Source: Deltaproteobacteria bacterium (lineage in GTDB: Bacteria; Desulfobacterota; GWC2-55-46). From it: DNA of 17,182 nucleotides. The position numbers and the translations under genes were made by a program. Positions within the stretch are counted from its first letter, which is position 1, and each line of letters starts with the position of its first letter. Of this stretch, positions 1 through 6,458 are shown one piece after another. The stretch covers positions 1 through 17,182 of the forward strand of contig JACREV010000164.1 of the NCBI GenBank assembly GCA_016218095.1, read 5' to 3'. The notes beneath the pieces were generated by a model. That model had not been told where the DNA came from. It was given only the letters and a program-made list of their open reading frames with translations, and did no database searches.

Positions 1-1
1 C

Positions 2-418
2 ACCTGGCCGGTATATACCTACATACTCGTCAAATACAACGTCGCGTTCCTCCAGTACGTCGCATTCATCATACTCATAGCCGCGCTCGTGCAATTGGTC
101 GAGATGTACATAAGGAAGTCGAGCCCCGCGCTCTACAGGGCGTTGGGCATTTATCTCCCGCTCATAACCACTAACTGCGCGGTCCTCGGGCTCGCGCTCT
201 TCATGGTATTGAGGAGCTATAACTACATAGAATCGATAATATTCGGCTTCGCTACCGGCGTCGGCTTCACGCTCGCCATCCTCATGATGTCGGGCATAAG
301 GGAAGAGCTCGAGTTCGCCGACATACCCAAGCCTTTCCAGGGGATCTCGATAACTCTTATCGTAGCAGGCATGATGGCCCTCGCGTTCATGGGTTTCGCG
401 GGCCTTATAAGGGGTTAG
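2..418 (+). CDS. rnfA: RnfA, membrane subunit of the Rnf complex (5' end outside window)
   Basis: The frame is open from the left edge to the TAG at 416-418 and gives 138 residues. The family is about 193 residues long, so roughly the first 55 are missing. An internal GTG at 89 should not be taken as the start, because the upstream codons already match the family. The conserved stretch LPLITTNCAVLG is present. Its cysteine is one of the pair that, with RnfE, holds a membrane-embedded [2Fe-2S] cluster in characterised Rnf complexes; the partner cysteine lies outside the window. The rest is hydrophobic helices ending in MALAFMGFAGL, as in RsxA/RnfA. The Rnf complex couples ferredoxin oxidation and NAD+ reduction to Na+ or H+ translocation. 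rnfB follows after 3 nt, so the two genes are co-transcribed. The A-then-B order ending in a terminator fits the rnfCDGEAB arrangement. Confidence 0.95.
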   Translation, partial: TWPVYTYILVKYNVAFLQYVAFIILIAALVQLVEMYIRKSSPALYRALGIYLPLITTNCAVLGLALFMVLRSYNYIESIIFGFATGVGFTLAILMMSGIREELEFADIPKPFQGISITLIVAGMMALAFMGFAGLIRG

Positions 419-421
419 ACA

Positions 422-1282
422 ATGGCTGGTCTTGGCGGAATGGTCCTCATATCGGTCGTCTCCATGGGCGGCATAGGCGCCGCTCTCGCGGGCTTCCTCG
501 CCTTTGCCGACAAGAAGCTCAAGGTCGAGGAGGACCCGAGGATCGAGGCTATCTCAGCGGTCCTGCCGAACACCAACTGCGGCGGGTGCGGGTACCCTGG
601 TTGCAGGATGTTAGCAGAAGCGCTCATGAAGGGCGAGGCCCCTCCGAACGCGTGCGTCGCCGGCGGGTCCGACACCGCCAAGAAGCTCGCCGAAGTCCTC
701 GGCATGGACCACAAGGAGCACAAGAGGATAGTAGCGGTCGTCCTCTGCAAGGGGGGGAACGCAGAGGCAGAGAGGCGCGCCTCCTACAGGGGAGAGGTCT
801 CCTGCACGGCGGCGAACCTTACCGGCGGCGACAAGGGCTGTACATACGGGTGCCTTGGGTACGGCGAGTGCGTCGAGGCCTGCAAGTTCGACGCGATGGC
901 CATGAACGACAACGGGCTGCCGGTCGTATTCCACGACAAGTGCGTCGGGTGCGGCGCGTGCGCGAGGGCCTGCCCAAGGGACATCATAGAGATGCACCCC
1001 GAGGACCACAAGCTCTTCGTCTATTGCAAGTCCAAGGACAAGGGCGCGCACGCAAAGAAGGTCTGCAAGGTCTCGTGCATAGCCTGCGGCCTCTGCGTAA
1101 AGGACTGCTCGGTGCCGAACGGCATAGTTCTTAAAGACAACCTCGCGGTCGTCAACTACGCGCTCGCCCCGCAAAACGAGGAGTCGACGAAGAGGTGCCC
1201 CACAAAGTGCATCCTCTCAGGGATAGAAGAGAAGGTCACGAAGGCCGCGTTCCTCGCCTCCCAGCCGAAGAGGACAGGGTAG
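422..1282 (+). CDS. rnfB: RnfB, multi-cluster iron-sulfur subunit of the Rnf complex
   Basis: This 286-residue protein accepts electrons from ferredoxin at the cytoplasmic face and feeds the Rnf complex. Residues about 5-28 form the N-terminal membrane anchor. The [4Fe-4S] domain typical of RnfB follows, with C53, C56, C61 and C78 in the NTNCGGCGYPGC context. Further cysteines form ferredoxin-like sets: C140, C144, C150, C154; C174, C177, C180, C184; and C219, C222, C225, C229. A late CPTKC pair is at C259 and C263. This is the longer anaerobe-type RnfB rather than the shorter gammaproteobacterial form of about 190 residues. The ATG at 422 comes 3 nt after the rnfA stop, with a weak AAGGGG-like site just upstream inside rnfA. 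A strong terminator follows, so this is probably the last gene of the operon. Confidence 0.96.
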   Translation: MAGLGGMVLISVVSMGGIGAALAGFLAFADKKLKVEEDPRIEAISAVLPNTNCGGCGYPGCRMLAEALMKGEAPPNACVAGGSDTAKKLAEVLGMDHKEHKRIVAVVLCKGGNAEAERRASYRGEVSCTAANLTGGDKGCTYGCLGYGECVEACKFDAMAMNDNGLPVVFHDKCVGCGACARACPRDIIEMHPEDHKLFVYCKSKDKGAHAKKVCKVSCIACGLCVKDCSVPNGIVLKDNLAVVNYALAPQNEESTKRCPTKCILSGIEEKVTKAAFLASQPKRTG

Positions 1283-1336
1283 GGGGGGGGGAGGGGAGGC
1301 CTGAAGGCCCGCCCGTCCGGCCCAAATGCAGTTCCG

Positions 1337-1364
1337 AAGCGGCCCCGAAAGGGGCCGCTTTTTT
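1337..1364 (+). terminator. Rho-independent terminator of the rnf operon
   Basis: A perfect 10-bp stem (AAGCGGCCCC with GGGGCCGCTT) closes on a GAAA tetraloop and runs directly into six T residues. It lies 54 nt after the rnfB stop. Confidence 0.93.
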
Positions 1365-1397
1365 AATGCTCATTATTTTTTAAAAAAATGCTTTGCT

Positions 1398-1420
1398 GGT
1401 TCAGGTTTGTAACCTGAACC
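1398..1420. repeat. Perfect 10-bp hairpin, left flank of the quasi-palindromic island
   Basis: GGTTCAGGTT is followed by a TGT loop and its exact complement AACCTGAACC. The same core recurs in two orientations at 2171-2180 and 2200-2209, at the other end of the gene-free region. The T tract after it is too weak for a standard terminator on the + strand. Confidence 0.75.
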
Positions 1421-1472
1421 TTTGATTCGTGACTCGATTAGTGCTTGCATGGCTATTTGAGTCTTTTAGCCT

Positions 1473-2072
1473 AAAGCCCTTTTGCGCGCTCCGCGCGCTT
1501 ATTCGCATGGCTCCGAGCGCTTCCTTCCTCCCCCGCCCGCTCGGCGCGGCGCCAGAGTTCTTCGGAAGCTATTGAGGTAAGGGTAAACTAATTGTCTCGA
1601 CACGAACTTTGCCCGTCCGGCGAGGACCGCTCGCGCGCCACTTAGAGCGCTTCGGTCTAATCCGCCCCGGTGCGCTCGCCTCTTCCCCCCTTAGGCGCTC
1701 TCCGCCATGCGCCCGTGTGTTTGTAAAGACAGAACAAAAACATCTTTTTTGTTTTTCAAAACTCCCAGGCATGGGGTGAGCGACCTTAAGGGAGGAAGCC
1801 TTATGAGCGAGCCGGGGGAGTAAAAAGGCCGCGACAGCTTACTCAGGGGCGAGCGGTCCTCGCCGGACTGGCAAATCCGTATCGGACAACTGTGCTTCAG
1901 GTAGACTTAAGTGACCCGATTTGAAATTGGCCCCGCGCCGAGCGGGGGCGGGGGAGGGCGGAGGGAGCGAATCCCCATGCCGAAAAAAGCCCGGCAGGGC
2001 GTAAAAGGAAAAATACAAAGTGTGCCGGAATTAAAAAAACGCGAAAGCGCGCGGAGCGCGCAAAAGGGCTTT
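1473..2072. repeat. Long nested quasi-palindrome (three pairs of inverted arms)
   Basis: Three pairs of complementary arms are nested around one centre near 1742. The outermost pair is a perfect 28-nt inverted repeat, 1473-1500 with 2045-2072. The middle pair has a perfect 14-bp core, 1536-1549 with 1933-1946, inside weaker similarity. The inner pair is a perfect 20-bp match, 1615-1634 with 1849-1868, extending to 24 bp with one mismatch (1611-1634 with 1849-1872). The centre is a small hairpin, AACAAAAA (1733-1740) with TTTTTGTT (1746-1753). Imperfect complementarity continues between the arms, for example around 1685-1710 with 1768-1795. The right arm carries about 60 extra nt, which shifts the outer pair off centre. 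It could be a decayed non-autonomous mobile element, head-to-head copies of a dispersed repeat, or a structured RNA. Confidence 0.75.
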
Positions 2073-2121
2073 GCCCCGGGAAAACTTGATTATTCATCGA
2101 GAGTTTTTATATTTTTTAAAG

Positions 2122-2153
2122 CTGGATTCCCGCTTAAAACGCGCGGGAATGAC
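2122..2153. repeat. REP-like palindrome of the GATTCCCGC / GCGGGAAT type
   Basis: ATTCCCGC (2126-2133) pairs with GCGGGAAT (2143-2150) across a 9-nt loop. The flanks CTGG before and GAC after match a palindromic intergenic repeat type common in many proteobacterial genomes. Recognition is from memory of the motif; copy number in this genome is unknown. Confidence 0.6.
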
Positions 2154-2168
2154 AATTTATAAAATTAA

Positions 2169-2211
2169 CGGGTTCAGGTTGGAAAACTGAACCCGCAAGA
2201 CCTGAACCTGC
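2169..2211. repeat. GGTTCAGG hairpin, right flank of the quasi-palindromic island
   Basis: CGGGTTCAG (2169-2177) pairs with CTGAACCCG (2187-2195), and a further ACCTGAACCTGC follows at 2200-2211. The core matches the hairpin at 1398-1420. The two flanks therefore form an outer, inverted boundary to the gene-free region. Confidence 0.65.
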
Positions 2212-2309
2212 AAAAAAATACATATTTTCCCCCCACCTCTACACTCCATAAAAATTAACTAATCTCCCCTTAATTGGTTTTTAATCCTTTTTTGTTAATA
2301 TGGCTTTAA

Positions 2310-2350
2310 TTCAAAATCTATTTGAAATTCAATAAAAAAAAGTTTATAAG
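2310..2350 (+). promoter_or_regulatory. Sigma-70-like promoter with overlapping operator-like palindrome
   Basis: TTGAAA (2322-2327) and TATAAG (2345-2350) are separated by 17 nt, close to the consensus -35 and -10. Transcription would begin near 2357. The palindrome TTCAAA-N5-TTTGAA (2310-2326) overlaps the -35 box and could bind a repressor or activator. The predicted start site makes the TTG at 2357 unusable as a start codon and leaves a leader of only about 12-21 nt before the candidate ATGs. Confidence 0.55.
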
Positions 2351-2368
2351 TAACTATTGAACGCCGAT

Positions 2369-2776
2369 ATGTCAAAAATGAACCTGAAACACGCCGCACC
2401 GGTCATCTTCGCATTCCTCATGCTCTTTGCGCTCGCCTCCTGCTCGAAGACCGGGGTAAAAGACCCAACATCGCTCCGTGGAGGAGAGACGAGACCAACC
2501 CTTTCGCCCCTCAGCTACACCGGTACGACCGCCGTGGCCTACCAGGCCGCGCGCGAGATACCGGAGATACTCGACAGCCTCTATTGCTACTGCGAATGCG
2601 CGAAGCACTCGGGTCACAAGAGCCTCCTTTCCTGCTACGTGGACGAGCACGCGGTCAACTGCGACATCTGCATAGACGAGGCGCTCATGGCCTATGACCT
2701 TCACAAGCAGGGCAAGGACGTCGTCGCGATCAGGGAGGCGGTCGACGCCAGGTACTCTCGCGGACAGCATCGATAA
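2369..2776 (+). CDS. PCYCGC-type cysteine-rich lipoprotein
   Basis: The product is a small exported lipoprotein of 135 residues. A hydrophobic signal segment (residues about 9-22) ends in a lipobox LASC with C25 as the lipidated cysteine. After a low-complexity linker comes the motif YCYCEC (C73, C75, C77). H80, H83, C89, H94, C98 and C101 follow in the pattern CxCxC...HxSLLxC...HAxxCxxC, diagnostic of the PCYCGC motif family (PF13798), whose function is not established. The spaced Cys/His residues suggest metal or heme-related binding; this is inference. The start is ambiguous between ATG 2369 and ATG 2378, neither with a clear ribosome site. The position as first gene before a TPR lipoprotein and ResB/CcsA suggests a role in cytochrome c maturation or copper handling at the outer face of the inner membrane. 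Confidence 0.85.
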   Translation: MSKMNLKHAAPVIFAFLMLFALASCSKTGVKDPTSLRGGETRPTLSPLSYTGTTAVAYQAAREIPEILDSLYCYCECAKHSGHKSLLSCYVDEHAVNCDICIDEALMAYDLHKQGKDVVAIREAVDARYSRGQHR

Positions 2777-2798
2777 ATTTTTCAACGGAGGATAAGCG

Positions 2799-3383
2799 GT
2801 GGTCACAAAGAAGATCCTTACAGTTTTTGCGGCGGCGGGCCTTATAGCGATCGCGGGCTTCACCGGCTGTTCCAAATCGAAAGACGCGGGCAACGCCCAG
2901 ACCGCGGGGGCCCCCGGCCAGGAGGCCTCACAGCAAGGACAGGGCGCGCCGGTCGTGAGCAACGCCGTCATCGTCGAGGACCTCAAATCCAGGCTAAAGG
3001 AAAAGCCGAACGACCCCGAAGTGCTCTGGAGGCTCGGGGACGCGTACTTCGACTCAAAGCAGTTCGCGGAAGCCGCCGATTATTACAAGAAGGCCATACA
3101 GTTCAAGCCCGACGAGACCGACATCTACAACGACCTCGGGCTCTCGGTCCACTATTTGGGCAAGTCCGAGGAGGGGCTCAAGTACGTCGAGCAGGGGATA
3201 AAGAAGAACCCCTATCACCAGAGGATATGGCTCACCAAGGGCTTCATACTCGCCTACGGCATGGGCGACCTCCAGGGCGCGAAGGCCGCGTGGGAGAAGG
3301 CCGCCGCCCTTAACCCCGAGAGCCAGATAGGCAAGGCGGCATCCGAGTTCCTCGCGCAGTTCAACGAGAAGGCAAAAAAGTAA
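2799..3383 (+). CDS. TPR-repeat lipoprotein
   Basis: The product has 194 residues. The GTG start is supported by GGAGG at 2787-2791, seven nt upstream. A signal peptide (residues 1-23) ends in the lipobox GFTGC with C24 as the lipid-anchored cysteine. A Gln/Gly/Ala-rich linker (about 25-55) is followed by three tetratricopeptide repeats, at about 71-104, 105-138 and 139-173, each ending in the typical xNP or xKP turn. TPR domains bind other proteins. By position (22 nt after the PCYCGC lipoprotein, 17 nt before resB) it may be an adaptor that presents apocytochromes to the heme ligation machinery, analogous to the TPR part of CcmH/CcmI in system I. That analogy is inference, since a generic TPR domain does not prove the role. 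Confidence 0.88.
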   Translation: MVTKKILTVFAAAGLIAIAGFTGCSKSKDAGNAQTAGAPGQEASQQGQGAPVVSNAVIVEDLKSRLKEKPNDPEVLWRLGDAYFDSKQFAEAADYYKKAIQFKPDETDIYNDLGLSVHYLGKSEEGLKYVEQGIKKNPYHQRIWLTKGFILAYGMGDLQGAKAAWEKAAALNPESQIGKAASEFLAQFNEKAKK

Positions 3384-3400
3384 AAGTTAAGGACGCGTAG

Positions 3401-4819
3401 ATGCAGGATAAAGTAAAAGAAGGCGGCGGAAGGCCCTGGTACAGGGTCGCCGGCTCAAAGATCTGGTACTTCTTCAACTCGCTGAAACTCACGCTCTTCG
3501 TCCTTATTACGCTCGCCGTAGTCTCCATATTCGGCACGGTCGTAGAGCAGAACCTCCCGGTCGAGGAGTACCTCCAGAAGTACGGAGAGAAGTGGACGAG
3601 CTTCATACTGACGGCGCGCCTCCACGACATGTACCACTCGTACTGGTTCCTGGCGCTGCTCGCGATGCTCGCTCTGAACATCATCGTCTGCACCTTCGAG
3701 AGGTTCCCTCCCAAGTGGAAGGCGCTTCTTAACCACAAGTCCGAGAAGTTCGACGCGCGGCTCATCGAGAAGTTCGCCAACCACCACACCTTCGACGTCG
3801 CCGCCTCTCCGGAGGCCGTAAAAGAACGCGTGGTGAACGCCTTCAGGAAAAAGAAATACGACATCATAACTTCGGGGGGAGGGGGCGAGTTCCGGCTATA
3901 CGCCTGGAAGGGGCGCATAGGCAGGCTCGGCTCGGACTTCACGCACATAAGCCTCCTTCTCATACTCCTTGGCGCGATCGTCGGCAGTTTCGCGGGTTAC
4001 AAGGACTTCAGGGCCGTATTCGTCGGCGGAGAGATGTCGGTCCCCAAGGCAGACTTTAGATTAAAGCTCGACAAGTTCTGGATAGACTACTACGATTCCG
4101 GCCAGATAAAGCAGTACAACAGCCTCCTTACCGTCATCGAGGACGGCAAGGAGGTAATGAAGAAGCAGATATGGGTCAACGAGCCCCTCTACTATAAGGG
4201 GATACGGTTTTACCAGTCGAGCTACGGCACGGCCTGGAACAGGGTCTCGGAGGCCGAAATAGCCGTACAGACAAAGGGGCGGACCGAGCACGGCGAGCCG
4301 ATGCTCGTGAAATGGGAGACGCTAACGCCCCTTGCCGGGACGAAGTACTCGGTCAAGCTCATAGGCTACGCCGGCGACTTCGCCTACGACGAGGGGACGA
4401 ACCAGGTGTTTTCAAAGTCCGCCGAGTCCAACAACCCGGCCATCCACCTGGAGATTTACGACGGGGACAAGCTGATATCGACCCCGTGGCTCTTCCTCAA
4501 GTACCCCGGCATATTCCCGGCGATACCGAACGCGGATGAGGACCTCGTCTTCACCGGATACAAGGGGATCATGTACTCGGGCATCTCCATAAACAAGGAC
4601 CCCGGCACCAATATCGTATGGGCGGGCTCCATAGTAATGGGGTTTGGCTTCATCCTCGCCTTCTTCGTATACCACAGGAGGGTCTGGGTAGTGGTGAGGG
4701 AGTCCGGCAGGTCGACCGAGGTAAAGCTCGGCGGCATGATAAACAAGAACAACCTTGTCTTTGAAAAAGAGCTCAAGGAAATAGTCGAATCCATAAGTTC
4801 CGAAAAAGCGCGGGGGTAA
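3401..4819 (+). CDS. resB: ResB/Ccs1, cytochrome c biogenesis system II subunit
   Basis: This 472-residue membrane protein forms the heme export and ligation complex with CcsA. Four transmembrane segments are visible, at about 28-46, 80-98, 183-200 and 405-425. A large extracytoplasmic domain lies between the third and fourth, containing the family signature NEPLYYKGIRFYQSSYG (260-276). H182 at the start of the third helix (FTHISLL) is at the usual position of a heme-ligating histidine. The NKDPG motif (398-402) precedes the last helix, as in ResB proteins. AAGGA at 3389-3393 supports the ATG at 3401. The gene begins 17 nt after the TPR lipoprotein and ends 3 nt before ccsA. Length and architecture are normal for the family. 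Confidence 0.95.
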   Translation: MQDKVKEGGGRPWYRVAGSKIWYFFNSLKLTLFVLITLAVVSIFGTVVEQNLPVEEYLQKYGEKWTSFILTARLHDMYHSYWFLALLAMLALNIIVCTFERFPPKWKALLNHKSEKFDARLIEKFANHHTFDVAASPEAVKERVVNAFRKKKYDIITSGGGGEFRLYAWKGRIGRLGSDFTHISLLLILLGAIVGSFAGYKDFRAVFVGGEMSVPKADFRLKLDKFWIDYYDSGQIKQYNSLLTVIEDGKEVMKKQIWVNEPLYYKGIRFYQSSYGTAWNRVSEAEIAVQTKGRTEHGEPMLVKWETLTPLAGTKYSVKLIGYAGDFAYDEGTNQVFSKSAESNNPAIHLEIYDGDKLISTPWLFLKYPGIFPAIPNADEDLVFTGYKGIMYSGISINKDPGTNIVWAGSIVMGFGFILAFFVYHRRVWVVVRESGRSTEVKLGGMINKNNLVFEKELKEIVESISSEKARG

Positions 4820-4822
4820 GTA

Positions 4823-5713
4823 ATGATCCTTTCTCTGGTATTTTTCACCTTTTCGTTCGTCTTCTATCTGGTGACCTCGCTCCTCTACATAGGCCACTGG
4901 ATCTTCAAGAAGAAGTGGATCGGCCAGACGGCGACGGCAATGGCCTTTGTCGCTCTCCTCTCCACGACCATGATACTCATCGCCCGGGCCGGGGAGTCCG
5001 GCCACGCGCCTTTCTCTAACCTGTGGGAATCGATGATGCTCTTCGTCTGGGCGACGAACGCGGGTTATCTCATCCTCGAGTACAAGCACAAGTTCAGGGC
5101 CATAGGCGCCTTCGTCATGGGCCTTGAGTTCATAGCCATGATCTCGGCCTCTCTGCTCCCGTACAGGTTCAAGAGCGCGGAGCCCTTGAACCCCGCGCTG
5201 CAGAACAAGTGGCACTGGTTGATGGACGTGCTCCGCCCCTTCGGGCTTGAGAAGTACGCGATAGGCTGGCTCGACTTCCATGTCTTCACGACGTTTATCG
5301 GCTACGCAGGGTTCGCCATCTCCTTCGGCTTGAGCCTCATATATCTCCTCAAGGAGCGCTCGGAGGCGAACGGGACAAAGGGCGGCATCATGGGGGCGTT
5401 CCCCGAGGCCCGGATAATAGACGAGCTCAGCTACCGCGCGATAGCCTGGGGCTTTCCGTTCCTCGCCACCGGCATCGTCTCCGGCGCGGTCTGGGCGAAC
5501 TACGCCTGGGGCTCGTACTGGTCATGGGACCCGAAGGAGACCTGGTCTCTCATCACGTGGTTCATCTACGCGGCGTACCTCCACGCAAGGGTCACAAGGG
5601 GCTGGAGGGGCAAGCGCGCCGCCTACATATCAGTAGCCGGCTTCCTCGCGGTCATATTCCTGTACTGGGGCGTGAGCTTTGTCCTCCCCGGACTCCACGC
5701 TTACGCGTCATAA
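4823..5713 (+). CDS. ccsA: CcsA/ResC, heme handling protein of cytochrome c system II
   Basis: This 296-residue polytopic membrane protein presents heme to the apocytochrome together with ResB. The WWD domain is clear at about 224-241: WANYAWGSYWSWDPKETW. Histidines at the positions expected for heme coordination are visible: H61 in GHAPFSNLWES, H153 in DFHVFTTF, H254 in YLHAR and H292 near the C-terminus. Roughly eight hydrophobic helices can be drawn. The length of about 300 residues matches stand-alone CcsA rather than a fused CcsBA. The ATG lies 3 nt after the resB stop, so translation is probably coupled. A strong hairpin follows the gene. Confidence 0.96.
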   Translation: MILSLVFFTFSFVFYLVTSLLYIGHWIFKKKWIGQTATAMAFVALLSTTMILIARAGESGHAPFSNLWESMMLFVWATNAGYLILEYKHKFRAIGAFVMGLEFIAMISASLLPYRFKSAEPLNPALQNKWHWLMDVLRPFGLEKYAIGWLDFHVFTTFIGYAGFAISFGLSLIYLLKERSEANGTKGGIMGAFPEARIIDELSYRAIAWGFPFLATGIVSGAVWANYAWGSYWSWDPKETWSLITWFIYAAYLHARVTRGWRGKRAAYISVAGFLAVIFLYWGVSFVLPGLHAYAS

Positions 5714-5719
5714 CCGGAT

Positions 5720-5765
5720 GCTGAAGAAGCCCGACGGTACCGCCGGGCTTCTTCAGCTAATTTTT
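5720..5765 (+). terminator. Strong hairpin terminator or attenuator after ccsA
   Basis: A perfect 14-bp stem (GCTGAAGAAGCCCG at 5720-5733 with its complement at 5744-5757) has a 10-nt loop containing CGGTACCG. A short T run (5761-5765) follows after TAA. It lies between two functionally linked genes, so it may be leaky or a processing site rather than a full stop. Confidence 0.75.
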
Positions 5766-5789
5766 CCTCCTTAAGGGGTATAAAGAAAG

Positions 5790-6380
5790 ATGGCTGACCA
5801 GACCGACAACGAAAAAGGCCTGCCCAGAATAGCGCTCATAATAATCGTCCTTGCCGTAGTCGGCGTAGCCGCCTTTATCATATTCGGCCAGAGGCAGAAG
5901 TTCGAGCCGGTGGTCGCCGGAAGCGACTCGATCGACTTCACCCTCCCGGACCTCTCCGGCAACTCGAAGAGCCTGAAGGATTTCAGGGGCAAGGTCGTAT
6001 TCCTGAACTTCTGGGCTACCTGGTGCAAGCCATGCGAGGAGGAGATGCCCTCCATGCAGGCCCTCTATCAGGCCTTCGCGGGCCAGCCTTTCGAGATAGT
6101 CGCGGTGAGCGTCGATAAGGACGGCCCCGAGGTGGTAAAGGCCTATGCCGCAAAGTACGGACTCACCTTCACCATCCTCCACGACAGGAAGGGGTCCGTC
6201 AAGGAGACGTACAAGACGACGGGCGTCCCCGAGACCTTCATCATAGACCAGAACGGCGTCATCGCCGAGAAGGTCTGGGGGCCGAGGGACTGGTCCGAGC
6301 CGTCTTCGTACTCGATGATAGTCGATCTCTTGAAGAACGGTCCAAAGCCCAGAGAGTCTTACAAGACAGTACGCAAATAG
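5790..6380 (+). CDS. Membrane-anchored TlpA/ResA-like thioredoxin
   Basis: The product has 196 residues. A single N-terminal transmembrane anchor (about 13-33) places a thioredoxin-fold domain of the TlpA/AhpC-TSA type outside the cytoplasm. The active site is WATWCKPC with C79 and C82, followed by EEEMP. The cis-proline loop GVPETFIID has P147. These features fit a ResA- or CcmG-like reductase that keeps the apocytochrome CXXCH reduced for heme attachment, and the neighbours resB-ccsA and ccdA support that job. No strong ribosome site is seen; a purine-rich AAAGAAAG lies directly before the ATG. The gene comes 76 nt after ccsA, beyond the hairpin. The name resA would fit by context, but no characterised ResA-specific residue was checked. 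Confidence 0.93.
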   Translation: MADQTDNEKGLPRIALIIIVLAVVGVAAFIIFGQRQKFEPVVAGSDSIDFTLPDLSGNSKSLKDFRGKVVFLNFWATWCKPCEEEMPSMQALYQAFAGQPFEIVAVSVDKDGPEVVKAYAAKYGLTFTILHDRKGSVKETYKTTGVPETFIIDQNGVIAEKVWGPRDWSEPSSYSMIVDLLKNGPKPRESYKTVRK

Positions 6381-6458
6381 CGCTTCTACGCCCGTTCTAA
6401 CGCTTCTTTAATCTTTCCGGCGTTAACATGGTCTTAAGCTCAGGAGAGGGGTACAAGC

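Larger units (their letters stand above)
1365..2321. other. Gene-free intergenic region between rnfB and the lipoprotein gene
   Basis: No believable gene is seen in this stretch of about 960 nt. The short open frames have no family resemblance, no convincing ribosome site and compositions that follow the inverted repeats. Base composition alternates sharply between GC-rich repeat arms (1473-1552, 1611-1720, 1820-1975, 2040-2080) and AT-rich segments, especially after 2080, unlike the even codon-driven composition of the flanking genes. The region is made of the long inverted-repeat structure, two GGTTCAGG hairpin flanks and one REP-like palindrome, all listed separately. No tRNA or rRNA signature was found. 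Confidence 0.7.

Noticed and set aside
611..1174. A 187-codon minus-strand frame opposite rnfB
   Set aside because: Shadow of the rnfB codon pattern; no independent support.
1398..1420. The GGTTCAGG hairpin as a second terminator
   Set aside because: No adequate T tract follows on the + strand. On the minus strand the T run is about 9 nt away and there is no minus-strand gene to terminate.
1911..2162. Short open frames in the rnfB-lipoprotein spacer (also 1569-1772 and 1897-2097 on the minus strand)
   Set aside because: They run through the inverted-repeat arms, lack a convincing ribosome site and show no protein family resemblance.
1365..2321. CRISPR array or tRNA cluster in the repeat-rich spacer
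   Set aside because: The repeats are inverted pairs, not regularly spaced direct repeats, and no cloverleaf with a T-loop GTTC pattern was found.
2357..2368. TTG at 2357 as start of the PCYCGC lipoprotein
   Set aside because: The best promoter predicts transcription starting at about 2357, and ATG codons at 2369 and 2378 give a normal signal peptide.
4412..5281. A 289-codon open frame on the minus strand across resB and ccsA
   Set aside because: Antisense to two well-supported genes, with Tyr/Asp/Glu/Val-biased shadow composition and no recognisable motif.
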